A stretch of DNA of 64,000 bases from Saprospirales bacterium (lineage in GTDB: Bacteria > Bacteroidota > Bacteroidia > Chitinophagales > Saprospiraceae), in NCBI GenBank assembly GCA_016719895.1, contig JADJYG010000006.1:186001-250000 (forward strand). Direction: 5' to 3'. Positions within the stretch are counted from its first letter, which is position 1; each line of letters begins with the position of its first letter. The notes beneath the pieces are model-generated. The model saw only the letters and a list, made by a program, of their open reading frames with translations. It was not told the origin of the DNA and made no database searches. Both the position numbers and the translations under genes were made by a program. Positions 24,014 through 33,417 of the stretch are shown here, piece after piece.

Positions 24014-24739
24014 TTAGCGGTCTGTCTGACCGGCGTTTGACTTCAGTTTTTCAAAGTAAGCCAGGTATGGTTCTATGCAGTTCTTCAACATGGCGTCGGT
24101 GCCGTTGGAAGTAATCGTGCCGCCGGAAACGCCGTCCACGCGGTGGGCGTCGCCCAGAGCGAACTTGTCCGTTTTCTTGACAACGCGAACGCAAACGAAC
24201 TGCCCCTCTTCCGACATAATCTTTTTGCCCTCAAACTGCTTTTGGAAAGCGCTCTCCGCAATCTCGGCGCCCAAGCCCGGGGTTTCACCCTTGTGGTCAA
24301 AAAAAGCGCCGTACACCGTATTGAAGTCGTTTTCCAGCGAAATGTATCCCCAAATGGGACCCCACAATCCCACGCCGCGCACCGGAATAATATAGTAAAT
24401 TTTTCCGCTTTCGCCGCTGTAGATATACAAGGGCAGGAGCCGTTCGGCAGGCGCTTTGACGATTTCATTTTTCAGGTTGACCTTCCCGGCATCCACATCC
24501 GGAAGTTCCTCCCCGGAACTGTTTACCACCATGTCGCGCACTTTTTCGCTATAGGTGCTTTCGATCGTTTTCCGGTCGGTGGAGCTCATCCGCACCGAGC
24601 GCAGGATGTTCGATTTTTTATCCAGGGCAATATTGGCCTCCTGGGCGGGCCGCAATCCCTCGGAGGCTATGGCTAGGATCACCGCAGTGATGACCGAAAT
24701 GCCGGCCGCGTACAAAAGGGTATATCGATTGCTATGCAC
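24014..24739 (-). CDS. nqrC: Na+-NQR subunit C
   Basis: 241 residues. One N-terminal membrane helix (about 8-28) is followed by a periplasmic FMN-binding domain. The flavinylation site is VDGVSGGTITSNGTDAML near the C-terminus; the Thr of SGGT should carry FMN attached by ApbE. Proteobacterial homologues usually have SGAT at this point, so the Gly-for-Ala change is a small variation. It overlaps the end of nqrB by 8 bases, indicating translational coupling. It relays electrons to NqrD/E and NqrB. Confidence 0.95.
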   Translation of the reverse strand: MHSNRYTLLYAAGISVITAVILAIASEGLRPAQEANIALDKKSNILRSVRMSSTDRKTIESTYSEKVRDMVVNSSGEELPDVDAGKVNLKNEIVKAPAERLLPLYIYSGESGKIYYIIPVRGVGLWGPIWGYISLENDFNTVYGAFFDHKGETPGLGAEIAESAFQKQFEGKKIMSEEGQFVCVRVVKKTDKFALGDAHRVDGVSGGTITSNGTDAMLKNCIEPYLAYFEKLKSNAGQTDR

Positions 24740-25889
24740 GTTTCAGTCTTTTTTTGATGTGTTGTTCAACGACGAAATGGTCGATCAGGGGGGCAAAAAC
24801 GTTCATCAACAGGATGCTGAGCATCACGCCTTCCGGATAGGCCGGGTTGAATACCCGGAGTACCACTGAAAAGGCGCCGATGAGCAGGCCGTAGATCCAT
24901 TTTCCCCTTTCCGTTTGGGCGGCGCTCACCGGGTCGGTAGCCATATACACCGCGCCGAACGCAAACCCGCCGGTGAGCCAGTGGTAATACGCCGGTGTGT
25001 GCATCGAATGGTTGGGCAGATCGGCCGGCGCCACCCCGTTGAGCAGCAGGCCCATGGCCAGGGCGCCCAGGAAACAGGATACGATGACCTGCCAGCTGCC
25101 CACCCCGGTAGCGATCAGGATCAGGGCCCCGATCAGGCAGGCCGCCACACTGGTTTCGCCGATCGACCCCTGCTCGAAGCCCCAGAACATGTCGGATGCC
25201 GATTGCATGTTGTGGTAGTTGGCGTCGAAGGCCACCAGGTTGGTAGCGCCCGAAAACGCGTCGGCAATGCTGCGCCCGGCCTCGGGAGAGAGGTCCGTCC
25301 AGATATCGCCCGACATGTACGCCGGGAAGGCAAAAAACAAAAACACGCGGGCCAGCAGGGCGGGGTTCATAAAGTTCATGCCTGTGCCGCCGAAGATTTC
25401 CTTGCCCAGCAAGGTGCAGAAAATAGCGGCCAGCGCCACCATCCAGAGCGGCACCGTGACCGGCAGCGTAAGCGGTATCAGCAGCCCGGTTACCAGGTAG
25501 CCTTCGCTTACCGGGTGCCCGCGCAACACGGAGAAGACAAATTCCACTCCCAGGCCCGCGGCATACGACACTATAATAATAGGCAAAACTTTCAGAAAGC
25601 CGAACCAGAAGTTGTCCATCAGGGAGGCTTCCATGCCGTAGGCCAAGTGGTGCTGATACCCAACGTTCCACATGCCGAAAAGCATGGGGGGGATCAGGGC
25701 GATAATGACCGTCATCATCGTGCGCTTCAGGTCCATGGCATCGCGCACATGCACGCCGTGGGCCGTGGTATGGCCGGGCACAAAGAGGAAGGTCTCCAGC
25801 GCCTGAAACGCCGGGTGTAGTTTTTCAAACCGCCCGCCCTTTTCAAAATGCGGCCTGACCGAATCAACGATGTTTTGTAAAAATTTCAC
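24732..25889 (-). CDS. nqrB: Na+-NQR subunit B
   Basis: 385 residues with about ten hydrophobic helices. Helix-rich segments such as GTGMNFMNPALLARVFLFFAFP and the flavin attachment motif DAFSGATNL (the Thr of SGAT receives FMN from ApbE) identify NqrB. This subunit also holds riboflavin and the main Na+ pathway. The gene lies 54 bases downstream of nqrA and overlaps nqrC by 8 bases. Length is within the normal family range. Confidence 0.95.
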   Translation of the reverse strand: MKFLQNIVDSVRPHFEKGGRFEKLHPAFQALETFLFVPGHTTAHGVHVRDAMDLKRTMMTVIIALIPPMLFGMWNVGYQHHLAYGMEASLMDNFWFGFLKVLPIIIVSYAAGLGVEFVFSVLRGHPVSEGYLVTGLLIPLTLPVTVPLWMVALAAIFCTLLGKEIFGGTGMNFMNPALLARVFLFFAFPAYMSGDIWTDLSPEAGRSIADAFSGATNLVAFDANYHNMQSASDMFWGFEQGSIGETSVAACLIGALILIATGVGSWQVIVSCFLGALAMGLLLNGVAPADLPNHSMHTPAYYHWLTGGFAFGAVYMATDPVSAAQTERGKWIYGLLIGAFSVVLRVFNPAYPEGVMLSILLMNVFAPLIDHFVVEQHIKKRLKRA

Positions 25890-25943
25890 CCTATGCTGCT
25901 TGAATGAATATGAATGGCTGAAATGATCGTGTTCTGTTACTGT

Positions 25944-27308
25944 TTATCCTTCTTTCCGCATAAATTCCAGGCCTTCTGCGACGATCTGTTGCACGTCGAT
26001 TTTGGACGTGCACACAAACTCGCAAAGGGCAAAATCTTCTTCCGCAATTTCGTAAATGCCCAGTTGTTCCATGCGTTCGATATCGCGTGCCAGAATGGCT
26101 TTGAGCAGGAACACCGGGAAGATATTCATCGGCAACACTTTGTCGTACTGACCCGTCATCACGAAAGCGCGCTCTTCGCCGTGCAGGTTGGTATCCAGGT
26201 CGTAGGTCCGGTTGGGGGCGAGCCAGGAAAAAAAGGTGCGCGACAGGCTCAGTTTCTTGAATCCGGGTAGCAGCCAGCCGAAAAACTCGGGCTGATCGCC
26301 TTCCGGAATTACGGTGATCTGATTGGTGTAAAAGGATAAAAAATCGCCGGGTGCAGCCGTTTTGCCGGTCAGCACATTGCCCTGTATGACCCGGCAATGC
26401 TCTGAATTCAGGCGGCCGGCCAACACATCGCTCAGCGGCTGCCCGGTCAGCAGATGGAAGTATTGCGGCCGGGTCACGCAGCTGCCAGTGAGCGCTACCA
26501 CACGGTCGGCCCGGTAGCGCCCTTCCCGGAAGAGGCGCCCGATGATCGTCACATCCTGGGGTTGCACGGTCCACACGGTTTCGCCTTTTTTGATCGGGTT
26601 GACGTGGTGGATTTGAACCCCCACATTTCCCGCAGGGTGTGGCCCCCGGAAGTGGTGGATATTGGCGGCTGGTACGCCAGCCAGGTCGTTTTCCGACACG
26701 GAGCCCTCACTGCCGCCCTCGCGCAAGCCGACGTGCAGCCGGCCGTTGGCCAATACGTTCAGCGCCTCCAGGCCCGCTTGAAAGTTGGATTTGTCCTGGC
26801 CGGTCACATAGCCGGTTTCAGGCGCCAGGGGAGCCGAGTCGAAACAGGAGACAAATATGGCTTTCGGCGCTTCCACCGGATCGGCAATGATGGAATACGG
26901 GCGCTGGCGGAGATACTGCCAGCAGCCGCTGTCCAGCAAACGCTCGATAACGGCTGCGCGCCCGAGTTGTGCGGGGTCCGACGGGCCATATTCCGTATAG
27001 CGGACGCCGTTGCGGTCGGCGAGGATGCGAATCTCCAGGATGCGCCGTTTTTCGCCGCGCACCACTTCGGCCACCTCGCCGCTCACCGGCGAAGGGAACC
27101 GGAGGTTTGGCCTGGTTTTATCGAAAAATAATGCCTGTCCTGCCAGCACTTCATCGCCGGCATCCACGAGTAGTTTGGGGATCACGCCGGGAAAATCCGG
27201 CGGCCGTACGGCGATGATTTCAGAGACGGGTATTTCGGTAATAGATTTATCGGCGGCGCCTTTTAGTTTGATGTTAAAGCCGCGCCGAATGCTGATCGTT
27301 TTGCCCAT
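25944..27308 (-). CDS. nqrA: Na+-NQR subunit A
   Basis: 454 residues from the ATG at 27308 (MGKTISIRRGFNIKLKGAA), the conserved N-terminus; a longer in-frame extension to 27377 is out of family and rejected. Domains: N-terminal barrel-sandwich (PKLLVDAGDEVLAGQALFFDK), central Rossmann-like part with SCFDSAPLAP, and C-terminal SLBB/RnfC-like part (SRTFFSWLAPNRTYDLDTN). It is the cytoplasmic peripheral subunit associated with quinone binding. It heads the nqrABCDEF-apbE operon. Confidence 0.95.
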   Translation of the reverse strand: MGKTISIRRGFNIKLKGAADKSITEIPVSEIIAVRPPDFPGVIPKLLVDAGDEVLAGQALFFDKTRPNLRFPSPVSGEVAEVVRGEKRRILEIRILADRNGVRYTEYGPSDPAQLGRAAVIERLLDSGCWQYLRQRPYSIIADPVEAPKAIFVSCFDSAPLAPETGYVTGQDKSNFQAGLEALNVLANGRLHVGLREGGSEGSVSENDLAGVPAANIHHFRGPHPAGNVGVQIHHVNPIKKGETVWTVQPQDVTIIGRLFREGRYRADRVVALTGSCVTRPQYFHLLTGQPLSDVLAGRLNSEHCRVIQGNVLTGKTAAPGDFLSFYTNQITVIPEGDQPEFFGWLLPGFKKLSLSRTFFSWLAPNRTYDLDTNLHGEERAFVMTGQYDKVLPMNIFPVFLLKAILARDIERMEQLGIYEIAEEDFALCEFVCTSKIDVQQIVAEGLEFMRKEG

Positions 27309-27546
27309 GGTAACAGTCCTTTTCCGGAGGAAGCAAAAAAAGGGCATTTTGTTTTGATGACAAAGCCTTTGACCCAAAAGAATTCTGAAAAAAAAGAAGT
27401 TTGTCTAAACGTGTGCATAACTGCGCCTGCCCTGCCTGGGCTGAAGGCCTTTGCCAACCGGTATGTTGATGGGCATCCTACAACAGGCAAAGGTTTTATT
27501 CCGAAATGCAGTTCATTTTAACAATACGGGCAAATTATATCCGGCA

Positions 27547-28716
27547 TCAGGGTTTGCGCATCTCCTCGATTAATCGCTCCAGGTCGGCGGGGTGGTTATA
27601 CACGTTCGGCGACACGCGCAGGGCGCCCCCGCGGAGGGAGACGTAGATGCGTTGTTCGGCCAGCCGTTGGAGCAGGGCGGCGGTATCGAAGTGGCCGGGC
27701 AGCTGCAATCCGAACAAATGCCCGGCCCGGTATTCCGGCGCTTCCAGCCGGCAACCCATAGCCTCCCAGATGGGAATAGCGGTTTGGCTCAATAGGCTGC
27801 AATAGGCCTGGATCGCTGCCGGCTGCCACTGGAGGAGTTGCTCCAACGCCGTTTCCCACATCGGCAACTGCCCGAATTGGGAAAACTCGCCAGCATTGTA
27901 GCGCTGTGCCTTCGGTCGGTACGCGCGTACATAACGGATTAGTTGGGCAAAGCGGTCGCTTTCCATACGGTTCATCCAGCCTTCCTCCACCGGCACGCCA
28001 TCGTCGAAGAATGGACCGAAATACGCCGCCCCGGTTCCATAGGGGCCCAGCAACCACTTGTACGCCGCACAAATCAGGGCATCGGGCTGCACCGACCGGA
28101 TACTGACGGGCATTGCGCCGGCCGACTGGGTTGCATCTACAGCCAGCATAGCGCCACATTCCCGGCAACGCCGGCCGATAGCCTCCAGGTCGAAAACGGT
28201 ACCGTATATCCAGTGTACCTGGGCCGCTATTACAAGGGCAGTTTCCGGTGTGATCGCGTCGAGCAGGCGCTCGTTCCACCGGGCGCCCCGGCGCCCGGGT
28301 TCCTCCGGCCGTTCAACGGTTTTAACCGACAAGCCGTGCGCTGCGCACACCCGCTCGAAGGCATACACATTATTGGGAAATTCTTCACCGGTCAGCACGA
28401 TATGCCGCTTGGTGGACAAGCCCGGCCAGCGGTGCAGGTTTTGCGCCACCACGGCCAAGCCATACGACACCGCAGGGATCAGCGCAATGCGCTCCGGATC
28501 GGCAGCGTCAATTAAGGCAGAAAACAGCGCCCGTACGCGGTCGGCCGTTTCGAAGTGGTCCTGCGGCCGTATGGCAAAGGGCGTTTCGGCCTTCAACAGA
28601 AGCCCCGCAATGCCTTTCTCCACGGAGTGCCGTAGCGCCGGGGAGTAAGCGGCGCCGTTGAGGTAATGAACGCCGGGGTCGAGGGCAAAATGTTCTTTCT
28701 GGCACGTCAAAGACAT
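27547..28716 (-). CDS. aminotransferase class V family protein (PLP enzyme)
   Basis: 389 residues with fold type I PLP features: N-terminal VHYLNGAAYSP, phosphate and ring contacts in HWIYGTVFD and AVDATQSAGAMP (Asp194, Gln197), and Schiff-base Lys220 in CAAYKWLLGPYGTG. The family includes cysteine desulfurases, isopenicillin-N epimerase-like and kynureninase-like enzymes. Absence of an active-site Cys loop like that of SufS makes a desulfurase unlikely; substrate is uncertain. The presence of 3-hydroxyanthranilate dioxygenase 20 kb away does not by itself make this a kynureninase. A -7 element TACCTTTG lies at 28776-28769 on the minus strand. Confidence 0.85.
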   Translation of the reverse strand: MSLTCQKEHFALDPGVHYLNGAAYSPALRHSVEKGIAGLLLKAETPFAIRPQDHFETADRVRALFSALIDAADPERIALIPAVSYGLAVVAQNLHRWPGLSTKRHIVLTGEEFPNNVYAFERVCAAHGLSVKTVERPEEPGRRGARWNERLLDAITPETALVIAAQVHWIYGTVFDLEAIGRRCRECGAMLAVDATQSAGAMPVSIRSVQPDALICAAYKWLLGPYGTGAAYFGPFFDDGVPVEEGWMNRMESDRFAQLIRYVRAYRPKAQRYNAGEFSQFGQLPMWETALEQLLQWQPAAIQAYCSLLSQTAIPIWEAMGCRLEAPEYRAGHLFGLQLPGHFDTAALLQRLAEQRIYVSLRGGALRVSPNVYNHPADLERLIEEMRKP

Positions 28717-29039
28717 AGTAGCGAGATTTTTTTAGCGGGGCGGATCGACCCGGTGGATTACTATTATACAAAGGTAGGATAAGCAGCGGTATTCCGCTGG
28801 CCGCCTATCGCAAAATGGCGCCAATCGATTGCCCCGGCCACCTGGGGTGCAGCGGCGCCGGCCGGGGCGTTGAAAAGTCCAATTCGTACAGTAATATTTG
28901 CAATATTTGCTTCATTTTCAGCGATTTATAAAGCAAGGCTCATCTGGAAGCCTGACAATGGTCATTGGTCAGACAGTGCGGCGGTTTAAAACTTTGTCCA
29001 TCTTTTATTCAAACCGTTCTATCATCAACCTATACCGTT
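28717..29039. other. divergent intergenic region
   Basis: This region separates the minus-strand aminotransferase from the plus-strand porin. It holds the aminotransferase -7 element (28769-28776) and the porin promoter (28870-28900). A GC-rich inverted pair CCCCGGCC / GGCCGGGG spans about 28833-28866. No small gene or RNA is recognised. Confidence 0.6.
28870..28900 (+). promoter_or_regulatory. promoter of the FadL-like gene
   Basis: TTG (28870-28872) is followed after 20 bases by AATATTTG (28893-28900), a near-match to TAnnTTTG, and the word is repeated directly as CAATATTTGC. The leader to the ATG at 29040 would be about 135 bases. Confidence 0.4.
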
Positions 29040-30335
29040 ATGTGCAAGAGGTCCATTTTTACTGCTATATTATTTCTGAGCGCTGTTTTTATGCAAGCGC
29101 AAACCGGCCATATTCTGCAAGGCAACAGTGCCGCCAACTTTTCGATGGGCGGCGTAGCTACCGGCCAGGCGCTGGATATTGCTGGCGTACTAAACTGGAA
29201 CCCCGCCGGTATTGCGGCTTTTGACCGGTCGAAACTGAGCGTCAGCGCCGGATTGTTTTTCTCCACACCGGAAGTTGCGTCTTCGGTACCCACCCCTGTC
29301 GGCACATTTAGCGGAAACACCACCGACGAAAAAGGCAACTCCATTATTCCCACCGCAGCATTTGTTTTCGGCAAGGAAGGCAGCAAACACCACGCCGGCA
29401 TACACGCTTTTGGGGTGAGTGGCTTTGGAGTGGAATACCCTATGAGCGAAACCAATCCAATCACATTGCCGCAAAGCGACGGCGGATTTGGCCACGTATT
29501 CTCCAATTACCAGCTGATGCAGGTGGGCGCCACCTATGCCTACGAACTGTCCGATCAATTTTCGATCGGCGTCGCGCCCCTCTTTAACTATTCAGCGCTG
29601 GAAGTCCGGCCCAACCCGCTTGCCTCACCAAGCCTGACGCTGGGCTATCCCGAAAGCGACAATGCCTCTGCCCTGGGATTCGGTTTCCAGGCCGGGCTGT
29701 ATTTCCAGTCGGAAAGCGGATTCAAGGCCGGCGCTTCGTACAAGAGCACCCAGTTTTTTGGCGACTTATCGATGAAAAATACCTACCTCGATGGCAGCGA
29801 TGCCGGTACGGTGAATTTTAACCTCGATTTTCCGGCCATCTATTCGCTCGGCCTGGGTTATTCCAACGACCTGTTCGATTTGGGCGTAGACTATCGCTAT
29901 ATCGATTATGCCAACACCGATGGGTTCAGTACTACCGGCTGGACGCAGATGGCGGCGGTAGCCGGCTTCGGTTGGCAGAGTATTTCGGTGGTCACGGCCG
30001 GCGTCCAATTCAAGGGCATCTCCAATCTGCCCATCCGGGCCGGCTACACCTACAGCCAGAACCCCGTCCAAAGCGAAACGGCCTTTTTCTCCACTTCGGC
30101 TCCGGCGGTGATCGAGCACGCGTTCCAGTTCGGGCTGGGTTACGCCGTCAGCGAACGCTTTGCCATCAATGCCGGCTACCACTATGGCCTGGCCGGCGAG
30201 GTCAGCGGACAGCTGCTCAGCCCGTTGCTGATCACTGCAGTCAACCCCTACGGCGCTGTGCCCGGCAGTAATGTCACGCATAAAATGACCACCAGTATGG
30301 TGTTGCTGGGCGTGGATATTGCGTTTGGGAAATAA
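29040..30335 (+). CDS. FadL/OmpP1-like outer membrane beta-barrel protein
   Basis: 431 residues from the ATG at 29040 (MCKRSIFTAILFLSAVFMQAQ signal peptide, about 21 residues). The mature protein starts ILQGNSAANFSMGGVATGQ and then LNWNPAGIAAFDRSKLSVSAG; N-P-A-G-I-A and alternation of aromatic and polar residues throughout are typical of OmpP1/FadL-type 14-strand barrels that carry hydrophobic substrates such as long-chain fatty acids or aromatic compounds. It ends VLLGVDIAFGK. The extended 5-prime in-frame sequence from 28965 is not needed. Substrate not determined. Confidence 0.85.
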   Translation: MCKRSIFTAILFLSAVFMQAQTGHILQGNSAANFSMGGVATGQALDIAGVLNWNPAGIAAFDRSKLSVSAGLFFSTPEVASSVPTPVGTFSGNTTDEKGNSIIPTAAFVFGKEGSKHHAGIHAFGVSGFGVEYPMSETNPITLPQSDGGFGHVFSNYQLMQVGATYAYELSDQFSIGVAPLFNYSALEVRPNPLASPSLTLGYPESDNASALGFGFQAGLYFQSESGFKAGASYKSTQFFGDLSMKNTYLDGSDAGTVNFNLDFPAIYSLGLGYSNDLFDLGVDYRYIDYANTDGFSTTGWTQMAAVAGFGWQSISVVTAGVQFKGISNLPIRAGYTYSQNPVQSETAFFSTSAPAVIEHAFQFGLGYAVSERFAINAGYHYGLAGEVSGQLLSPLLITAVNPYGAVPGSNVTHKMTTSMVLLGVDIAFGK

Positions 30336-30709
30336 CCCGTTTCGTTATACCGCCTTATTTTGATGCGCCGCTGTGGAATAGAAGTTTCGCAGCGGCGCAT
30401 GCAATATACGGCGGTGTACAGCGCTTTTATGTTTGGCCGGTATTGCATTCGGGTTACGAGCCTGTTGGGGATTTTCCCGCCGGGCCCAAAACGCTTCTTT
30501 TTCCGCCATTTTCCGCCTTTTTCAGTCACAGAGTCCCCACTATGCTCCTTCAAAAACGCAAAAACTGACGCAAAAAGCCCTCGTTTTTGGCTCCGGCAGA
30601 AAATTCCCAACATGCTCGTATCTTTGTGGCTGAAAAAAGTTCCGTTTCTGCCCGGCGGCGCCGTTCAAAGCCCATTATATAGCATTCCATCTAAAATTGA
30701 CACGAACCA
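30336..30709. other. intergenic region with one strong hairpin
   Basis: The perfect 11-bp stem ATGCGCCGCTG (30363-30373) / CAGCGGCGCAT (30390-30400) with a 16-base loop lies 27 bases after the porin stop and probably ends that transcript. The rest contains TTTTTCCGCC-type direct words (about 30490-30520) and the leader of the gene at 30710. Short overlapping ORFs here have no family features and are not called. Confidence 0.55.
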
Positions 30710-31315
30710 ATGAAAAATTTCCTGCCCCTTATTTTCCTCGCCTTTGCCGTTACCCTGCCTGCGCAGGACGACTACATGGATAAAATCGCCCGCGAATCCT
30801 GCGAATGCCTTGAAAAAGTATCACCGGATGTCGACGGCGATCGCTTTAACGTGGAGCTCGGGCTCTGTATGATCCAGGCTTGCGAGCCGTACCAAAAGCA
30901 GCTCAAAAAAGACTATGACATTGATTTCGAGCGTATAGACGTGGAAGGCGAACGCCTGGGTCGCATTATCGGCCTGCGCATGGCGTCGATCTGCCCGACG
31001 GCCCTGCTCGCCGCTTCGGAACGCAGCAATGGCAGCTCCGAAGCGGAAAACGCCTCCATGACCTTTGAAGGCAAGATCACCAAGGTCGACAAAGAGTTTT
31101 TCATCGTATTTTCGGCAAAAGACGACATGGGTAAACTCCATAAATTCTATTGGCTCACCTTTGTGGAATCCAAGCTGGATCTGATTGGCAATCACGAAGC
31201 CCTTGTCGGCGAGCAGGTAAAGATCACCTACATGAGCCAGGAGTTCTTCGATCCAAAGATTGAAGAATACCGGCCGTTTTTTATCATTCAAAAAATGGAG
31301 CGGATAAACCGCTAG
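30710..31315 (+). CDS. hypothetical exported protein with OB-like C-terminal half
   Basis: 201 residues. Signal peptide MKNFLPLIFLAFAVTLPAQ (about 19). The N-terminal half contains three cysteines in ARESCECLEK and GLCMIQACEPYQ, a pattern seen in many small Bacteroidota exported proteins. The C-terminal half (about 115-200: FEGKITKVDKEFFIVFSAKDDMGK, ALVGEQVKITY, FFIIQKMERI) looks like a single beta-barrel resembling an OB fold. No function is assigned. It lies 10 bases from the convergent TPR-glycosyltransferase gene. Confidence 0.75.
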   Translation: MKNFLPLIFLAFAVTLPAQDDYMDKIARESCECLEKVSPDVDGDRFNVELGLCMIQACEPYQKQLKKDYDIDFERIDVEGERLGRIIGLRMASICPTALLAASERSNGSSEAENASMTFEGKITKVDKEFFIVFSAKDDMGKLHKFYWLTFVESKLDLIGNHEALVGEQVKITYMSQEFFDPKIEEYRPFFIIQKMERINR

Positions 31316-31325
31316 GATCCGGCCC

Positions 31326-33307
31326 TTACTGGCCCAGTTTTTCCTTTACTACCGCCGGGTCGGTCTCTACGGCCCGGCGGCGGTATTCTTCGCCTTTGGC
31401 GGGGTCTCCCATGATATAATAGGCCGTACCCAGGTCGAACAGGTAACCGGCATTGCCCGGCGCCATCGCCACGGCTTTTTTAAACCACTCCAGGGCTTCG
31501 TTATGCCTTTTTTGAATGCCGTTGGCCACGCCGAGCAGCCGGGCTGTTTCGGGATCTCCGGGGTTCACCTGCCAGGATTCTGTCAGAAACTGGGTGGCTT
31601 TGGCCAATTCGCCCCGTTGTTCGCCAAAATACTTTCCGCCCTCGCGCAGCGCCAGCGCCAGGTAGCTGCGGGCCCGGGGATCGCCGGAAGCTAATTGAAC
31701 GGCCACCCGGTAATCGGCCACCGCGCCGTCGTAATTTTTCAGGTAAAACTGACAACCGCCGCGGATGAGCAAGGCGTCTTTGTAGTTGGGGTAGATCTGG
31801 AGCGCCTGGTTGGCATAATTAAAAGCTTGCTCGTACATCGTGAGTTGCAGGGCTCCGTCTTTCTCCTTTTGCGCTTTTTCAAACAACACGCCTCCACAGG
31901 CATTGTTGATCTTTGCGCTGTTCACCGATGTCTTTACATCCGTAAAAAACAAGCGCTCGTTGCTGGCCCAAACGGGGTTGCGCAGCACGGTTTTGATGGA
32001 AAACAGCAAGGCCACGGCACCGGCAATAACCAAGGCAGTTTTCCTGCCGGGCAAGCGGCATAGCAGCGCGGCCACCGCCAGGCAAATCCCGGCCGAAGGC
32101 ATAAACACAAAGCGCTCGCCCATAAGGGTGCCCACCGGAAACACCAGGTTAGACACGATGCTGATCGTGAGCAGAAAAAACAAGATGCCGAACCGCACCG
32201 GATCGCGCTGCGCCAGGCCTTTGACCGCAAACCATATCAGGAAAAGATAGCCGGCCAGGGCGAGCAGGGCGCCGGGATTGCCAAAGGTTTTTATGCCGAT
32301 GGTACGCGGGTAATAATCGTGAGTCAGCGGATAGGGAAAGACCAACAGCTGGATATAGCGGCCCAGGGTGTACAGGATCGTAGCCAGTTTTTCACCGGCG
32401 CTGAACGCCACCCAGCGGTCGCCCTCGATCTTGAGGAACGGGTTGTTCATCAGCTCCATCGGCGCAGCGCCGAACTTCCACTGCAATATACTGCCGCGCA
32501 GGATAAAAAAGGCCAGAAAACCAATCCATACAGGCAGCGCAGCGCGTACGCTTTGCCCGGGGGAGGCCTGCCGGAAAAACCAGAGCGCCAGCGGAATGAC
32601 CACCACGAAGGTGGCCGCATTTTCTTTGGACAAACAAGCGAGAAAAAAGACGAGTCCCGCCGCGAGTCCCCAAGCCTTTTACCGGTATCCCAGGCCCTCA
32701 GCGTCAACCATAAAGCGCCCAAACTGCCCAGGAGCGTGACGATCTCGTCGCAACCTTTGATATTGGCCACCACTTCGGTGTGGATCGGGTGTGCCACGTA
32801 AAGCAACGTGGCGATCCAGGCGACTACCGGCGCCTGCTCTTTCCCAGCCGCCCAACCTTTCAGCAACACCAATAAGGTGCGGTACAGCAACACACCGGTA
32901 GCTGCAAAACACAAAACGGTGAACAGATGAAAGGGGAATGGGTTATGGCCGGCCAGCTGGTACAATAGCGCGAAGAAGACCAGCGTCAGCGGCCGGTAGC
33001 GGCCGCCCGATACCAGCGTTTCCTTGCCCTCCACCTTGAAAAATCCGAAAAAAGTGTCCTTGCTCAGGATACCCTGGATACCTTCCACCCCTTTCGTGGT
33101 GAACATGTTGTCGGTAATCACGATCGCGTCGTCTTGCACAAAACCATGCGTGAGCGTGTTGGCGTACAGCAGGAAAGCAAATACAAAGATCAACAGGCTT
33201 TGCAGCAGGGCGTTTTGGAAAAAAGCCGGCGCCGGCGCTACGGCGACAGAAGCGGGTGGCGTTGTGCGCTTTTTTGCCGGGGCAGGTTTACGCGTCGGTT
33301 TGGCCAT
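31326..33307 (-). CDS. TMTC-like membrane glycosyltransferase with C-terminal TPRs, frameshifted
   Basis: Start taken at MAKPTRKPAP (33307). The N-terminal part has a first helix, the acidic loop FVQDDAIVITDN typical of GT39/GT-C enzymes, GRYRPLTLVFFALLYQLAG, then several helices. The frame breaks at four Gs (plus-strand CCCC 32668-32671): adding one base joins AWDTGKRLG to GLAAGLVFFLACLSKENA, the expected next helix. Later come the DUF1736-like region and, from about residue 430 on, at least four tetratricopeptide units (YANQALQIYPNYKDALLIRG and following). About 660 codons after repair. The likely role is glycan transfer to exported proteins at the inner membrane. Sequencing error is the likelier cause of the break. 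Confidence 0.8.
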
Positions 33308-33417
33308 GATCAAGTTTTTTTTGTCGGCTGAATTTGCAGCGCGAAAAAACAAAAAATCCGGCGTAGGGCGGCTGGAATTTTAGGCGCCCCCCAGTCTGTC
33401 CGGCAAAACAGCTCTGC

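Noticed and set aside
27453..27492. Possible terminator hairpin CCTTTGCC/GGCAAAGG followed by TTTTATT
   Set aside because: The T-run is on the plus strand where no gene ends; on the minus strand no T-run follows and the loop is long.
30360..30713. 117-codon plus-strand ORF between the porin and the exported protein
   Set aside because: It begins inside a hairpin, is rich in Arg/Phe/Pro with no pattern of a real fold, and overlaps the leader of the next gene.
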